A DNA stretch of 64,000 nt from contig CAWJVM010000019.1 of assembly GCA_963846315.1 (NCBI GenBank), positions 14,689-78,688 on the forward strand, written 5' to 3'. Shown in pieces: positions 8,301 to 17,309 of the stretch (position 1 is its first letter; each line of letters opens with the position of its first letter). Source of the DNA: RPQJ01 sp963846315. GTDB taxonomy: Bacteria; Pseudomonadota; Gammaproteobacteria; Steroidobacterales; Steroidobacteraceae. The position numbers and the translations under genes were made by a program. The notes beneath the pieces are model-generated. The model saw only the letters and a list, made by a program, of their open reading frames with translations. It was not told the origin of the DNA and ran no database searches.

Positions 8301-9494
8301 ATGCCACAGACCAGGACGTCGAGCGCTCGCAGTGCACGCAACTTGCGCCGTGCGTTCGTCAGCGTTTGCCTCGCGGCAGTCATGCTGCTGCCGGCGGCTG
8401 TGCAGGCGGATGCACGGTCGCAAGCCAAGCGTCTCCATGACCGGCTGGCAGGCGTGCCGCCCACCGAGGCCGTGCTGAACTCGATGGCCGGCGACATCGC
8501 GGCCGGTCGCGCGAACGACGCCGCCTACACGGCCATGCAGCACCGCGCGTTCTACGACGTGACGCTGAAGAACTTCGCGATGCCGTGGACCAACCGTGAC
8601 CAGACGGTGTTTGCGCCGCTAAACGACTACGTGGCGACCGTGATCGGCATGGTGCGCGACGACGTCGGCTTCGATCGCGTGCTGTACGACGACATCCTGT
8701 ACGTAGGGCGCAGCGGCTCCGGCGTGCCCGGCTACTCGGCATCGAACAACGACCATTTCGCCGCACTCGAGTCGCAAGGCATCAGCCTCAAGGACAACCT
8801 GGTGCAGACGACGCAGTCGTCGGTCAACGGCATCCCGGCCGAGGCGACGGCCGGCGTGATGACCACACGCGCCGCGGCGCAGGCGTTCTTCGTCGCCGGC
8901 ACCAACCGCGCGATGTTCCGCTACACGCTGATGACCCACCTTTGCACCGACCTCGAGCAGGTGCAGGACACCACGCGTCCGCCGGACCGGATCCGGCAGG
9001 ACGTAAGTCGCAGCCCGGGTGGCGACAGTCGCATCTTCCTCAACAACTGCATCGCCTGCCACTCGGGCATGGACCCGATGACGCAGGCCTTCGCGTACTA
9101 CGACTACGACGAGACCGCGGGACGCATGCTCTATACGCAAGGCGTCGTGCGGCCGAAGTACTTTCACAACAAGGACACGTTCCCCGCGGGCTACTCCACG
9201 CCGGACGATGCCTGGGACAACTACTGGCGCAAGGGCAGCAATTCACTGCTCGGCTGGGACGGTTCGCTGCCCGGCAAGGGCACGGGAGCGAAGTCGCTCG
9301 GTCGCGAACTCGCCCACAGCGACGCCTTCGCGTCGTGCCAGGTTCAGAAAGTGTTCAGGAACGTCTGCTTCCGTAGTCCCAGTGACTCGCAGGACCGCGC
9401 GCGCGTGCAGGCGATGACTGCCAGCTTCAAGGCGAACGGCTACCAGCTGAAGCGGGTCTTCGCCGAAGCCGCCACTTACTGCATGGGCGACTGA
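8301..9494 (+). CDS. Exported monohaem c-type cytochrome-like protein
   Basis: A 397-residue protein. The ATG at 8301 has a GGGAGG ribosome site five bases upstream, and the first 37 residues form a signal peptide (AFVSVCLAAVMLLPAAVQA). One haem c motif, NNCIACHSGMDP, lies near residue 249 and is followed by an aromatic-rich segment (AFAYYDYDETAG). The rest is not assignable to a known enzyme by eye. It opens the rightward operon, 10 bases before a dihaem lipoprotein. Homologues in this layout travel with LamG and DUF1501-type genes; the role is unknown. Likely periplasmic electron transfer or a peroxidase-like function (inference). Confidence 0.62.
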   Translation: MPQTRTSSARSARNLRRAFVSVCLAAVMLLPAAVQADARSQAKRLHDRLAGVPPTEAVLNSMAGDIAAGRANDAAYTAMQHRAFYDVTLKNFAMPWTNRDQTVFAPLNDYVATVIGMVRDDVGFDRVLYDDILYVGRSGSGVPGYSASNNDHFAALESQGISLKDNLVQTTQSSVNGIPAEATAGVMTTRAAAQAFFVAGTNRAMFRYTLMTHLCTDLEQVQDTTRPPDRIRQDVSRSPGGDSRIFLNNCIACHSGMDPMTQAFAYYDYDETAGRMLYTQGVVRPKYFHNKDTFPAGYSTPDDAWDNYWRKGSNSLLGWDGSLPGKGTGAKSLGRELAHSDAFASCQVQKVFRNVCFRSPSDSQDRARVQAMTASFKANGYQLKRVFAEAATYCMGD

Positions 9495-9504
9495 GGGCAG
9501 ACAC

Positions 9505-11982
9505 ATGAAACTCACGAGCCTGCGTCTTGCCTCTAACCTGCGTCTGGCCTCAAAGCTCCGTGGCCTGGCCATCGTCGCGTGCGCGCTTGCACTGAGTGCC
9601 TGCGGGGGCGGCGCCAAGACGGTGGAAAATCCGGTGACGTCCGGCGGACCGGCGCCCACCTACAGCGGTCCGGCACCGGCCACGGCCGACGTGCAGGCGT
9701 TCAAGATCAATGTCTGGGACAACCTGAAGGCAACTAACCGTTGCGGGCAGTGCCACGTCGCAGGCGGCCAGGCGCCCCAGTTCGTGCGCCAGGACGACGT
9801 GAACCTCGCCTACGCCGCGGCCAATGGCATTGTGACGCTGACGTCGCCGCGCGATTCACGCATGGTGCAGAAGGTGGCGGGCGGCCACAACTGCTGGCTG
9901 GCCAGCAACGCTGCCTGTGCCGACATCCTGACGACTTGGATCACGACCTGGGCCGGCGCGACCGCGGGCGGCGGCACGACCGGAGTTGTCCTCAAGGCGC
10001 CGCCCATCAACGATCCGGGGGCCAGCAAGAGTTTCCCTGCGTCGCCGGCATTGTTCGCCACGACTGTGCATCCGCTGATCGAGCAGTACTGCTCACGCTG
10101 CCACACCTCCACGGCGGCGGCCGCGCAATCGCCGTTCTTCGGCTCGAGCGACCTCGATGAGGCGTACGCGGCAGTAAAGACCAAGATCAACCTCGACCAG
10201 CCCGCGCTGTCGCGGCTGGTCGTGCGCCTGCGCACGGAATTCCACAACTGCTGGAGCGACTGCGCAGCGAACGCGAACACGATGGAGGCCGCGATCCAGG
10301 CGTTCGCGGGCCAGGTGCCGGTGACGCAGGTGGATGCCGCGCTGGTATTTTCAAAGGCGTTGCGCATCCCCGACGGCCTCGTCGCGAGCGGCGGCAACCG
10401 CTACAGCGGCAACATGGTCGGCCTCTGGGAATTCAAGACCGGTCGCGGCTCGATCGCGTACGACACCAGCGGTGTCGAGCCCGCACTCAACCTGAACCTC
10501 TCGGGCGACGTGACCTGGGTGGGCGGCTGGGGCCTCAACGTGCGCAGTGGCAAGGCGCAGGGCTCGACCACTGCGAGCCGCAAGCTGCACGACCTGATCA
10601 AGGCGACCGGCGAGTACACGATCGAAGCGTGGGTGGCCCCCGGCAACGTCGCGCAGGAGGACTCGCGCATCGTGTCGTATTCGGGTGGCACGGCCACCCG
10701 CAACTTCATGCTTGGCCAGACACTCTATAGCTACGATTTCTACAATCGTTCGGCAGGCACCAACACCGCGGGCGACCCGAAGCTCACCACGGCGGCTGCC
10801 GACGAGGACCTGCAGGCGACGCTGCAGCACGTCGTTGCGACCTTCGACCCGGTCCGCGGACGTCGCCTCTATGTCAATGGCGTGTTCACGGGTGACGCGG
10901 ACCCGGTGTCCGGCGGCGCGCTCTCCGACTGGGACGACACCTTCGCGTTCGTGCTCGGCAACGAGGTCTCGGGCGATCGCCAGTTCCAGGGCGTGTTCCG
11001 GCTCGTCGCCGTCTACAATCGCGTGTTGACCGATGCACAGATCCAGACGAACTTCACGGCTGGCGTGGGCGAGAAGTTCTACCTGCTGTTCTCGATCAGC
11101 CACCTGGTCAACGTGCCGCAGGCGTACATCCTGTTCGAAGTCAGCCAGTTCGATTCGTACAGCTACTTGTTCGACAAGCCGACGTTCATCAGTCTCGACC
11201 CGACGGCCAAGCCGGGCTCGATCCCGATCGCCGGCCTGCGGATCGGCGTCAATGGCACGGAAGCGGCGGTAGGCCAGGCGTACCGCACGCTGGACACGAC
11301 GATCACCGATTCGCAGTACGGACCACTGGGTCAACCGCTCGCCAACGTCGGCACCGTCATCGCGCTGGAGAAAGGCCCCGACACGGACGAGTTCTTCCTG
11401 ACCTTCGACGTGCTCGGCGCGCACCAGAACGTGCGGCTCGATCCGGTGCCGCTGGCGCCGGCGCCCCCGCCCGACGTGCAGCGCATGGCGGACGTGGGCG
11501 TGCGCGTGTTCGACGAACTCAACGCGACGATGGCCGAACTCACGGGCGTGAGTCCGCAGGAACCGGCCGTGGCTGCGACCTACGCGAACATCAGGCAGTC
11601 GCTGCCGAACGTGGAGACCATCGACACGTTCGTGTCTGCGCATCCGGTCGCGGTGGCACAGCTCTCGATCCAGTACTGCAATGCACTGGTGGAGAACCCG
11701 ACGGCGCGTGCGCAGTACTTCCCCGGCTTCGACTTCGCGGCGGCGCCCGCGACGGCTTTCGCGCCGGCAGGGCGAGCGATCGTGCTCGACGCGCTGGTGG
11801 GACGCATGCTGCGGACCAACGTGGCGACCGAGCCCGACGCCACGGGTGTGCGCAGCGACCTCGACGCGCTGATCACCCGGCTCTCGAGTTGCGGCGGCTC
11901 CTGTGCCGCGGATCGAACCAAGACCGTGGTCAAGGCCAGCTGCGCCGCGTTGCTCGGCAGCGCCGCGACGCTGTTGCACTGA
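9505..11982 (+). CDS. Dihaem LamG-domain lipoprotein
   Basis: An 825-residue lipoprotein (lipobox LSAC at about residue 32). Two haem c motifs, CGQCH near residue 80 and CSRCH near residue 195, each start a cytochrome-like repeat with a matching HNCW segment downstream. A concanavalin/LamG domain follows (about residues 310-520; TGEYTIEAWVAPGN, HVVATFDPVRGRRLYVNG), then an extended C-terminal part of unknown fold. LamG domains bind carbohydrate or protein ligands, so the protein may hold a substrate next to a haem pair at the cell surface (inference). Central gene of the rightward operon, between the monohaem protein and the Tat-exported protein. Confidence 0.72.
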   Translation: MKLTSLRLASNLRLASKLRGLAIVACALALSACGGGAKTVENPVTSGGPAPTYSGPAPATADVQAFKINVWDNLKATNRCGQCHVAGGQAPQFVRQDDVNLAYAAANGIVTLTSPRDSRMVQKVAGGHNCWLASNAACADILTTWITTWAGATAGGGTTGVVLKAPPINDPGASKSFPASPALFATTVHPLIEQYCSRCHTSTAAAAQSPFFGSSDLDEAYAAVKTKINLDQPALSRLVVRLRTEFHNCWSDCAANANTMEAAIQAFAGQVPVTQVDAALVFSKALRIPDGLVASGGNRYSGNMVGLWEFKTGRGSIAYDTSGVEPALNLNLSGDVTWVGGWGLNVRSGKAQGSTTASRKLHDLIKATGEYTIEAWVAPGNVAQEDSRIVSYSGGTATRNFMLGQTLYSYDFYNRSAGTNTAGDPKLTTAAADEDLQATLQHVVATFDPVRGRRLYVNGVFTGDADPVSGGALSDWDDTFAFVLGNEVSGDRQFQGVFRLVAVYNRVLTDAQIQTNFTAGVGEKFYLLFSISHLVNVPQAYILFEVSQFDSYSYLFDKPTFISLDPTAKPGSIPIAGLRIGVNGTEAAVGQAYRTLDTTITDSQYGPLGQPLANVGTVIALEKGPDTDEFFLTFDVLGAHQNVRLDPVPLAPAPPPDVQRMADVGVRVFDELNATMAELTGVSPQEPAVAATYANIRQSLPNVETIDTFVSAHPVAVAQLSIQYCNALVENPTARAQYFPGFDFAAAPATAFAPAGRAIVLDALVGRMLRTNVATEPDATGVRSDLDALITRLSSCGGSCAADRTKTVVKASCAALLGSAATLLH

Positions 11983-12008
11983 CCGCCGGCCGCAGCCAAG
12001 GACCAACC

Positions 12009-13643
12009 ATGCTCATCCGTAAGACACTGCCGCGCGCGCTGGCCCTCGACGAGCCGATCCGTCACCAGGAGGCGCACAAGCGTCCTGTGACACGACGCGA
12101 CTTCCTGTCGCAGGGCTTCGGCACGGGACTCGCAACGATCGCGACACCTGGCATCTTTAGCCTGTTTGCCAATCCTCGCGCGGCAATGGCCGCCTTGTCG
12201 CCTGACATCCAGGCGCTCAAGACCACCTGCGGCATCGACGTGCAGGGGGCCGGCAAGATCCCGTTCATCTGCATCGACCTCGCGGGCGGCGCGAACATGG
12301 TCGGCTCGAACGTACTGATCGGCGGGCCGGGCGGACAGCTCGATTTCCTGAGCACCGCGGGTTACGGCAAGCTTGGGCTCCCGGGCGACATGCTGCCGAG
12401 CATGACCAACGCGACCACCGGCACCAGTTTCACGGACAGCCGGCTGGGCCTGGCATTTCACAGCGACAGCGCGTTCCTGCGCGGCATCCTCGATCGGGTC
12501 GCACCGGCGACCGCCGCGTCGATCAACGGTGCAGTGATCGCCGCACGATCCGAGAACGACACCGGCAATAATCCGCACAACCCGATGTACGGCATCCACC
12601 AGGCGGGCGCGGATGGCGCGTTGGCGACGCTGATCGGCTCGCGCCCCTCGGATTCCGGCGGTAACTCCATGGCACCGGCGGGATTGATCGACCTCTCGGT
12701 ACGCCCGACGAAAGTCGACCGCGCGAGCGACGTCACCAGCCTCGTCGACACTGGGCAACTCGCGAGCCTGCTGAGCCTCGACGACACCGTGGCGGTGATG
12801 GAGGCGATCCAGCGCATCAGCGACCGCAAGCTCACGGTCATCGATCCGAAGCAACCCTGGGCCGATCCGAAGCAGACGACCGTGACGCGCAACGAGGTCG
12901 TGCGCGAACTCGTCAGTTGCGGTTACGTGAAGGCCGCGGACGTGGTCGATCGCTATGGTGACCCGACCAGCCTCAATCCCGACCTCGATCCGGACATCGT
13001 GGGTGCGGGCGGCATCTTCAGCCGCGCCGAATACGACAACGACGCCGAGTTCCGCAAGACGGCGGCGGTCATGAAAATGGTGCTGTCGGGCTACGCCGGC
13101 GCCGGCACGATCACGCTCGGCGGCTACGACTACCACGGGCAGGGCCGTTCGACCGGCGAGCTGCGCGACCTGCGGGCGGGCCGCTGCATGGGTGCGTGCC
13201 TCGAGTACGCCGCGCGCCGTGGCCTGCCGCTGATGCTGTACGTATTCTCGGACGGCTCGATTTCCGCCAGCGGCCAGGTCGACAACACGACCGATGGCCG
13301 CGGCAAGTTCATGTGGACCAGCGACAACCAATCCACCGCCGCGTCGTTCTTCCTGGTCTACAATCCGCGGGGTCGCCCGAGTCTGCTCAGTACGGGAGCA
13401 GGAGGGGCGGCACGGCATCAGCAGATCGGTTATTTTCGCTCGGACGCGTCGGTGGAGACCGCTTCGAGCCCTGCGGCGGGCAACGTCAACCTGCTGGTCG
13501 AGACGGTCGTGCTGAACTACATGGCCCTGCACGGTGAGCAGGCCCAGTTCGCAACGCGTTTCCCGCGCAACGGGCTTGGCAATTCGACGCTGCAGGACAG
13601 CCTGATCGCATTCGATCCGATCGTGAGTGGTCGCATCGGCTAG
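12009..13643 (+). CDS. Tat-exported DUF1501-like protein
   Basis: A 544-residue protein beginning at ATG 12009. The N-terminal region holds a twin-arginine motif, TRRDFLSQGFGTG (residues 28-40), so it is probably exported folded, perhaps with a cofactor. The body resembles DUF1501/sulfatase-like secreted proteins (AGGANMVGSNVLIGG near residue 95; GYDYHGQGRSTGEL near residue 373, metal-ligand-like His and Asp). DUF1501 proteins commonly follow cytochrome-type DUF genes in planctomycetes and other environmental bacteria. Some databases label relatives as GspF, which the sequence does not support. Activity unknown. Confidence 0.65.
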   Translation: MLIRKTLPRALALDEPIRHQEAHKRPVTRRDFLSQGFGTGLATIATPGIFSLFANPRAAMAALSPDIQALKTTCGIDVQGAGKIPFICIDLAGGANMVGSNVLIGGPGGQLDFLSTAGYGKLGLPGDMLPSMTNATTGTSFTDSRLGLAFHSDSAFLRGILDRVAPATAASINGAVIAARSENDTGNNPHNPMYGIHQAGADGALATLIGSRPSDSGGNSMAPAGLIDLSVRPTKVDRASDVTSLVDTGQLASLLSLDDTVAVMEAIQRISDRKLTVIDPKQPWADPKQTTVTRNEVVRELVSCGYVKAADVVDRYGDPTSLNPDLDPDIVGAGGIFSRAEYDNDAEFRKTAAVMKMVLSGYAGAGTITLGGYDYHGQGRSTGELRDLRAGRCMGACLEYAARRGLPLMLYVFSDGSISASGQVDNTTDGRGKFMWTSDNQSTAASFFLVYNPRGRPSLLSTGAGGAARHQQIGYFRSDASVETASSPAAGNVNLLVETVVLNYMALHGEQAQFATRFPRNGLGNSTLQDSLIAFDPIVSGRIG

Positions 13644-13650
13644 GGGACTC

Positions 13651-15018
13651 TTGAACGCATCGACTCCGAGTGGCTTGCAGTCATGCCTGCGCTGTCCACG
13701 CTGCTCGGGTGTGCTCGACGGCGGCGCCACGTTGAGTTGCGCCGGGTGCGGCGCAAGCTATCCGCAGGTCGACGGCATGCCCTGGCTGCTGCCAGAGCCG
13801 GCGCTGGCGCTGGCCGAATGGCGCGGGCGACTGCATGCGCTGACGACCCACCTCAAGCGACAAGCCGCGCAGTATCGTGCCGCGCTGCGTCCAGACGTCA
13901 CCCGGCCGGCGACTCGCAACCGGCTCAAGCTGCTGGCGATGGCCTGTTCCGATCATGCGCGGCGACTGCAGGCGCTGCTGGCGCCGCTCGAGACGGAAGC
14001 CGAGCCCGCCGCCGCCGCGACCTATTCGGCGCTGGCTCCGGTCGTCGCATCGGCCCAGGGACTCGCGAGCTATTACGCCAACGTCCACCGCGACTGGAGC
14101 TGGGGCCACGACGAGAACCACGCGTCGTGTGCAGCGGTCCGCGGCACGCTCGGCAGCGCGCGGGTGGCCAGGCTGCTGGTGCTAGGCAGCGGAGCAGGGC
14201 GGCTCGCGTACGATCTGCACGCGGCCCTCCGTCCGACGCTGACCGTCGCCGTCGACATCAATCCGCTGCTGATGGCCGTCGCCCGTCGCCTGTACGCCGC
14301 GGAGCGCGTCGACCTGTACGAATTTCCCGTGGCGCCCCGCGACCTGGCTAGTCACGCCCTGTTGCGCACGCTCACTTCACCCGCGCGCGCCGAGCCCGGG
14401 CTGCATCTCGTGTTCGGCGACGCGAAGCAGCCACCGTTCGCGCCGGGCAGCTTCGACACGGTCGTCACTCCCTGGCTGGTGGACGTGGTCGACACCGATC
14501 TCGACAGCCTCGCGGCGACCGTTAACTCCCTGCTCGCACCGCGCGGCCGCTGGGTCTGCAGCGGCACGTTGTTCTTTCAGCATGCCGACCCCGCGCAATC
14601 CTATTCGAGCGAAGAAGTGCAGGAGATCGTGGCCGGCGCGGGCTTCGAGCTGCCCGAGTTGCATTCGTCGCGCCAGCCGTACCTGGCGTCGCCCGCGAGC
14701 AGGCATGCGCGGGTCGAAGAGGTCGTGACGTTCGCCGTGCACAAGCAGCGCGAGACAGAACTGCCGCTGCGCCCGTTGCCGCCCTGGCTGGCGGATCCGC
14801 GGCATCCGGTGCCGCTGTTGCCCGAGGTGGCCGACCACGCATTGGCCCTCAGGGTGCGTGGTTACGTGGCTTCGCTGGTCGACGGCCGGCGGTCCCAGGC
14901 CGACATCGCGGCAAGACTGGTCGAGGAACGGCTGTTGCCCCCGGCCGAGGCGACTGGCATCGTGCGCGACTACCTGCTGCGCCTGCACGACGAGGCCCAG
15001 CTGCGGACCGGAATCTGA
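13651..15018 (+). CDS. SAM methyltransferase with N-terminal zinc ribbon
   Basis: A 455-residue cytoplasmic protein. The start chosen is TTG 13651, five bases after an AGGGG; GTG 13627 would overlap the upstream gene. Cys12, Cys15, Cys18, Cys30 and Cys33 form a Trm112-like zinc ribbon. A Rossmann methyltransferase domain follows with motif I LLVLGSGAGRLAYDL near residue 175, an acidic VAVDIN motif, and FGDAKQPPFAPGSFDTVVTP. The C-terminal 90 residues form a separate helical domain. Its place inside a cytochrome operon, 9 bases before apbE, suggests that it modifies a component or cofactor of this system; the substrate is unknown. Confidence 0.7.
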   Translation: MNASTPSGLQSCLRCPRCSGVLDGGATLSCAGCGASYPQVDGMPWLLPEPALALAEWRGRLHALTTHLKRQAAQYRAALRPDVTRPATRNRLKLLAMACSDHARRLQALLAPLETEAEPAAAATYSALAPVVASAQGLASYYANVHRDWSWGHDENHASCAAVRGTLGSARVARLLVLGSGAGRLAYDLHAALRPTLTVAVDINPLLMAVARRLYAAERVDLYEFPVAPRDLASHALLRTLTSPARAEPGLHLVFGDAKQPPFAPGSFDTVVTPWLVDVVDTDLDSLAATVNSLLAPRGRWVCSGTLFFQHADPAQSYSSEEVQEIVAGAGFELPELHSSRQPYLASPASRHARVEEVVTFAVHKQRETELPLRPLPPWLADPRHPVPLLPEVADHALALRVRGYVASLVDGRRSQADIAARLVEERLLPPAEATGIVRDYLLRLHDEAQLRTGI

Positions 15019-15027
15019 GGTTTCACG

Positions 15028-16002
15028 ATGCGACGGATCGTACTGCTGCTGGCCTTGAACCTGCTGGCCGGCCAGCCGGCCGCCCGTGCCGCCTGGTACG
15101 AGCGCGAAGAAGCCATCATGGGCACTCGCGTCGCGGTGCAGCTCTGGTCCGACGACGCCGTGCTGGCAGTGAACGCGATCGATGCGGTCATGGCCGACAT
15201 GCACCGTACCGACGATCTGATGAGCACGTACAAGCCGGAGAGCCAGCTCTCGCAGGTCAATGCCCACGCTTTCGAGCGTCCGGTGACGGTGGACGCCGAC
15301 ATCATCGACGTGGTGACTAAGTCGCTTGAGTATTCACGTCTCAGCAACGGCGCGTTCGACATCACCTACGCCAGCGTCGGCTACCTATACGACTACCGCG
15401 CGCACCAGCATCCGACCGATGCGCAGATCAAGGCTGCCCTGCCGGGCGTTGATTACCGCCAGCTCGAAGTCGACCCGCAAGCGAACACGATCCGGTTCCT
15501 GCAGCCGGGCATGCGCATCGACCTCGGCGGCATCGCCAAGGGCTGGTCGGTCGACCGAGGGGTCGAGATCCTGCGGCGCATGGGCATCGAACACGCAATG
15601 GTCAATGCCGGTGGCGACACCGCACTGCTCGGCGACCGTCTCGGCAAGCCCTGGGTGGTCGGTATCCGCGATCCGCGCAAGCAGGGCGTGGTCGTGGCGC
15701 GCATCCCGCTGCAGGACGAGGCGATTTCGACGTCGGGCGACTACGAGCGCTACTTCGAGGCAGACGGCAAGCGCTACCACCACATCCTCGTGCCAGGCAC
15801 CGGCAAGTCGCCCGACGCCGTGCGCAGCGTCACGGTCATCGGCGCCAATGCAACGCGCACCGACGGCTTGACCAAGACTGTCTTCATCCTCGGCGTGGAG
15901 CGCGGCATGGAGTTCGTGCGCAAGCTCGGCGACGTCGAGGCGGTCATCGTCGATCGCGACGGCCAGGTTTTCTATTCGGCGGGCCTCGAGCCGCCGCGAT
16001 AA
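15028..16002 (+). CDS. apbE: FAD:protein FMN transferase (ApbE)
   Basis: A 324-residue exported enzyme (signal peptide residues 1-21) that links FMN from FAD to a Thr of extracytoplasmic flavoproteins, using Mg2+. Family motifs are all visible: IMGTRVAVQLW near the mature N-terminus, IDLGGIAKGW near 165, NAGGD near 192, STSGDYERYF near 234, HHILVPGTGKSP, and TRTDGLTKTVFILG near 278. It ends the rightward operon. No classical FMN-binding target (NqrC, RnfG, NosR, FrdA-type) is encoded in the window, so its substrate may be one of the unknown operon proteins or be encoded elsewhere. DUF3570, DUF4266 and TlpA genes, found 10 kb away, are common ApbE neighbours. Confidence 0.93.
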   Translation: MRRIVLLLALNLLAGQPAARAAWYEREEAIMGTRVAVQLWSDDAVLAVNAIDAVMADMHRTDDLMSTYKPESQLSQVNAHAFERPVTVDADIIDVVTKSLEYSRLSNGAFDITYASVGYLYDYRAHQHPTDAQIKAALPGVDYRQLEVDPQANTIRFLQPGMRIDLGGIAKGWSVDRGVEILRRMGIEHAMVNAGGDTALLGDRLGKPWVVGIRDPRKQGVVVARIPLQDEAISTSGDYERYFEADGKRYHHILVPGTGKSPDAVRSVTVIGANATRTDGLTKTVFILGVERGMEFVRKLGDVEAVIVDRDGQVFYSAGLEPPR

Positions 16003-16071
16003 GTAATGGCTGCGGCCAGCGGCGCGAACTGTGACGCACTGCAAGTGTCTGGCATCTGGAAGCCCGCAGAT

Positions 16072-16100
16072 TTGACAGCGTGGTGAGCCCCAGACAACGA
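16072..16100 (+). promoter_or_regulatory. Candidate promoter for riboswitch transcript
   Basis: A perfect -35 TTGACA lies at 16072-16077. With an 18-base spacer the -10 would be AACGAT, a weak match. Transcription would then begin about ten bases before the riboswitch, the expected place. The -35 is convincing, the -10 is not. Confidence 0.45.
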
Positions 16101-16111
16101 TGCACTGGACT

Positions 16112-16192
16112 GAAAAAGGCAAACCCGCCGAAAGGCGGGGACGCAAAGCCACCGGTCTTCGGGACGTTCCCATGACAGCGGGGTTGCCAGGT
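16112..16192 (+). promoter_or_regulatory. Class I cyclic-di-GMP (GEMM) riboswitch
   Basis: The segment shows the conserved GEMM-I parts in order: GGCAAACC at 16118, a perfect CCCGCC-GAAA-GGCGGG hairpin (16124-16139), the invariant ACGCAAAGCC at 16141-16150, a second stem capped around 16157-16175, and GCGGGGTTGCC at 16178-16188, which closes the outer helix with GGCAAACC. The layout is that of the Vibrio Vc2 aptamer. Two or three bases after it begins the TlpA-like frame, so the aptamer is in the 5' leader of the TlpA/TPR/Exb operon. The expression platform is not obvious: a weak hairpin at about 16201-16222 could mask a ribosome site. Whether cyclic-di-GMP turns the operon on or off cannot be read from sequence. 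Confidence 0.92.
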
Positions 16193-16709
16193 GCAACGCA
16201 GGACACTCGATTCAAGTGCCTCCCACGGGGTGCTACATGCATTGATGGCCGCGGCAATCGCCGCGACCTTCGGCGTCCCCGCGTTTGCCGCGCCGCCGGC
16301 GCTCAATTCCATCGCGCCTGATTTTGCGCTGAAAGGCATAGACGGCCACAACCTGCGCCTGTCGGAGTTCCGCGGCGAACCCGTGGTCCTGCATTTCTGG
16401 GCCAGCTGGTGCGGGCCCTGCCGCGATTCCGTCGTCGCGCTCGATGCGCTGGGCCGCAGTTCCGGCACTCCCGTGCTGGGCGTCAATCTCGACGGCGCCG
16501 ACCGCGCGGCCGCGGTGGCCGATTCGATGCACCTCACTTCGCCGACGCTAATCGACGCCAACCAGTCGGTGGCGCGGACCTACGACGTCGCCAAACTGCC
16601 ATTGACGTTGCTGCTGGATGCCGAGGGACACGTCCGCGCGTCCTGGTCCGGTGTCCCGGCCAACCTCACCGAACTCACCCCGCAACTCGAACGCCTGCAT
16701 CAGGACTGA
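16191..16709 (+). CDS. TlpA-family periplasmic thioredoxin-like protein, second copy
   Basis: Up to 172 residues, exported (hydrophobic stretch VLHALMAAAIAATFGVPAFA, then a mature redoxin domain). Active site WCGPC at residues 73-77, cis-Pro region AKLPLTLLLD. The start is uncertain: GTG 16191 directly abuts the riboswitch, GTG 16230 and ATG 16245 both follow a CACGGGG that could serve as ribosome site and would leave a real leader for riboswitch control. It is first in the TPR/Exb operon and probably keeps cysteines of an envelope partner reduced. It differs clearly from the copy at 3.5-4.0 kb. Confidence 0.85.
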   Translation: MQRRTLDSSASHGVLHALMAAAIAATFGVPAFAAPPALNSIAPDFALKGIDGHNLRLSEFRGEPVVLHFWASWCGPCRDSVVALDALGRSSGTPVLGVNLDGADRAAAVADSMHLTSPTLIDANQSVARTYDVAKLPLTLLLDAEGHVRASWSGVPANLTELTPQLERLHQD

Positions 16710-16724
16710 CGGAGTTTCGCCCGC

Positions 16725-17279
16725 ATGAAATCCAATCCCAAGCCGATGCTGCACCTGGCGCGCCTGATCACGATGCTCGCGTTGCTGGTGGCGCCGCTGG
16801 CAGCGATACCGTCCGATGGCGACGCCTCGAACCTGAAGACCGTCGACCAGGACGTGCAGACACTGAAGAAGCAGCTCATCGACCTGAACCGCGACCTGTT
16901 CAAGCTCGAGGAAGAATTGCTCTATCCCGCGAGCACGCAGGTGGCCGTGTTCCTGTCCGTCGATGTAGGGACGTTCTTTGCCCTCGACTCGGTGACGCTC
17001 AAGGTCGACGACAAGGAAGTCGCAAACTACCTCTACACCGAACGTGAAGTGGCAGCCTTGCATCGCGGCGGCGTGCAGAAGCTCTACCTCGGCAACCTGA
17101 AGTCCGGCAACCACGAGATCGTGGCGTTCTTCACCGGCAAGGGCCCCCATGACCGCGACTATCGCCGCGGTACGACGCTCAAGGTCGACAAGACCGTGGG
17201 CGCCAAGTACGTCGAACTCCGCATCAGTGACCGCGCCGCGTCGCTGCAGCCGGAGTTCGTCGTGCGGCAGTGGGAGTAG
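16725..17279 (+). CDS. Small exported protein of Exb/TPR operon
   Basis: A 184-residue protein with a signal peptide (LARLITMLALLVAPLAA; Met8 at 16746 is an alternative start), a short coiled-coil segment (VDQDVQTLKKQLIDLNRDLF, heptad-like) and a beta-rich C-terminal domain with VAVFLSVDVGTFFALDSVTL and LYLGNLKSGNHEIVAFFTGK. Relatives are sometimes labelled AraC regulator, which is wrong: there is no helix-turn-helix. It is always seen next to TPR proteins and ExbB/ExbD. Periplasmic adaptor is the likely role (inference). Confidence 0.65.
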   Translation: MKSNPKPMLHLARLITMLALLVAPLAAIPSDGDASNLKTVDQDVQTLKKQLIDLNRDLFKLEEELLYPASTQVAVFLSVDVGTFFALDSVTLKVDDKEVANYLYTEREVAALHRGGVQKLYLGNLKSGNHEIVAFFTGKGPHDRDYRRGTTLKVDKTVGAKYVELRISDRAASLQPEFVVRQWE

Positions 17280-17309
17280 GGCGGGCCTGGACTCAGCGCC
17301 GTCACCACC

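Noticed and set aside
11580..13730. 716-residue frame on the minus strand
   Set aside because: Antisense to the LamG and DUF1501-like genes; composition is that of a mirror frame.
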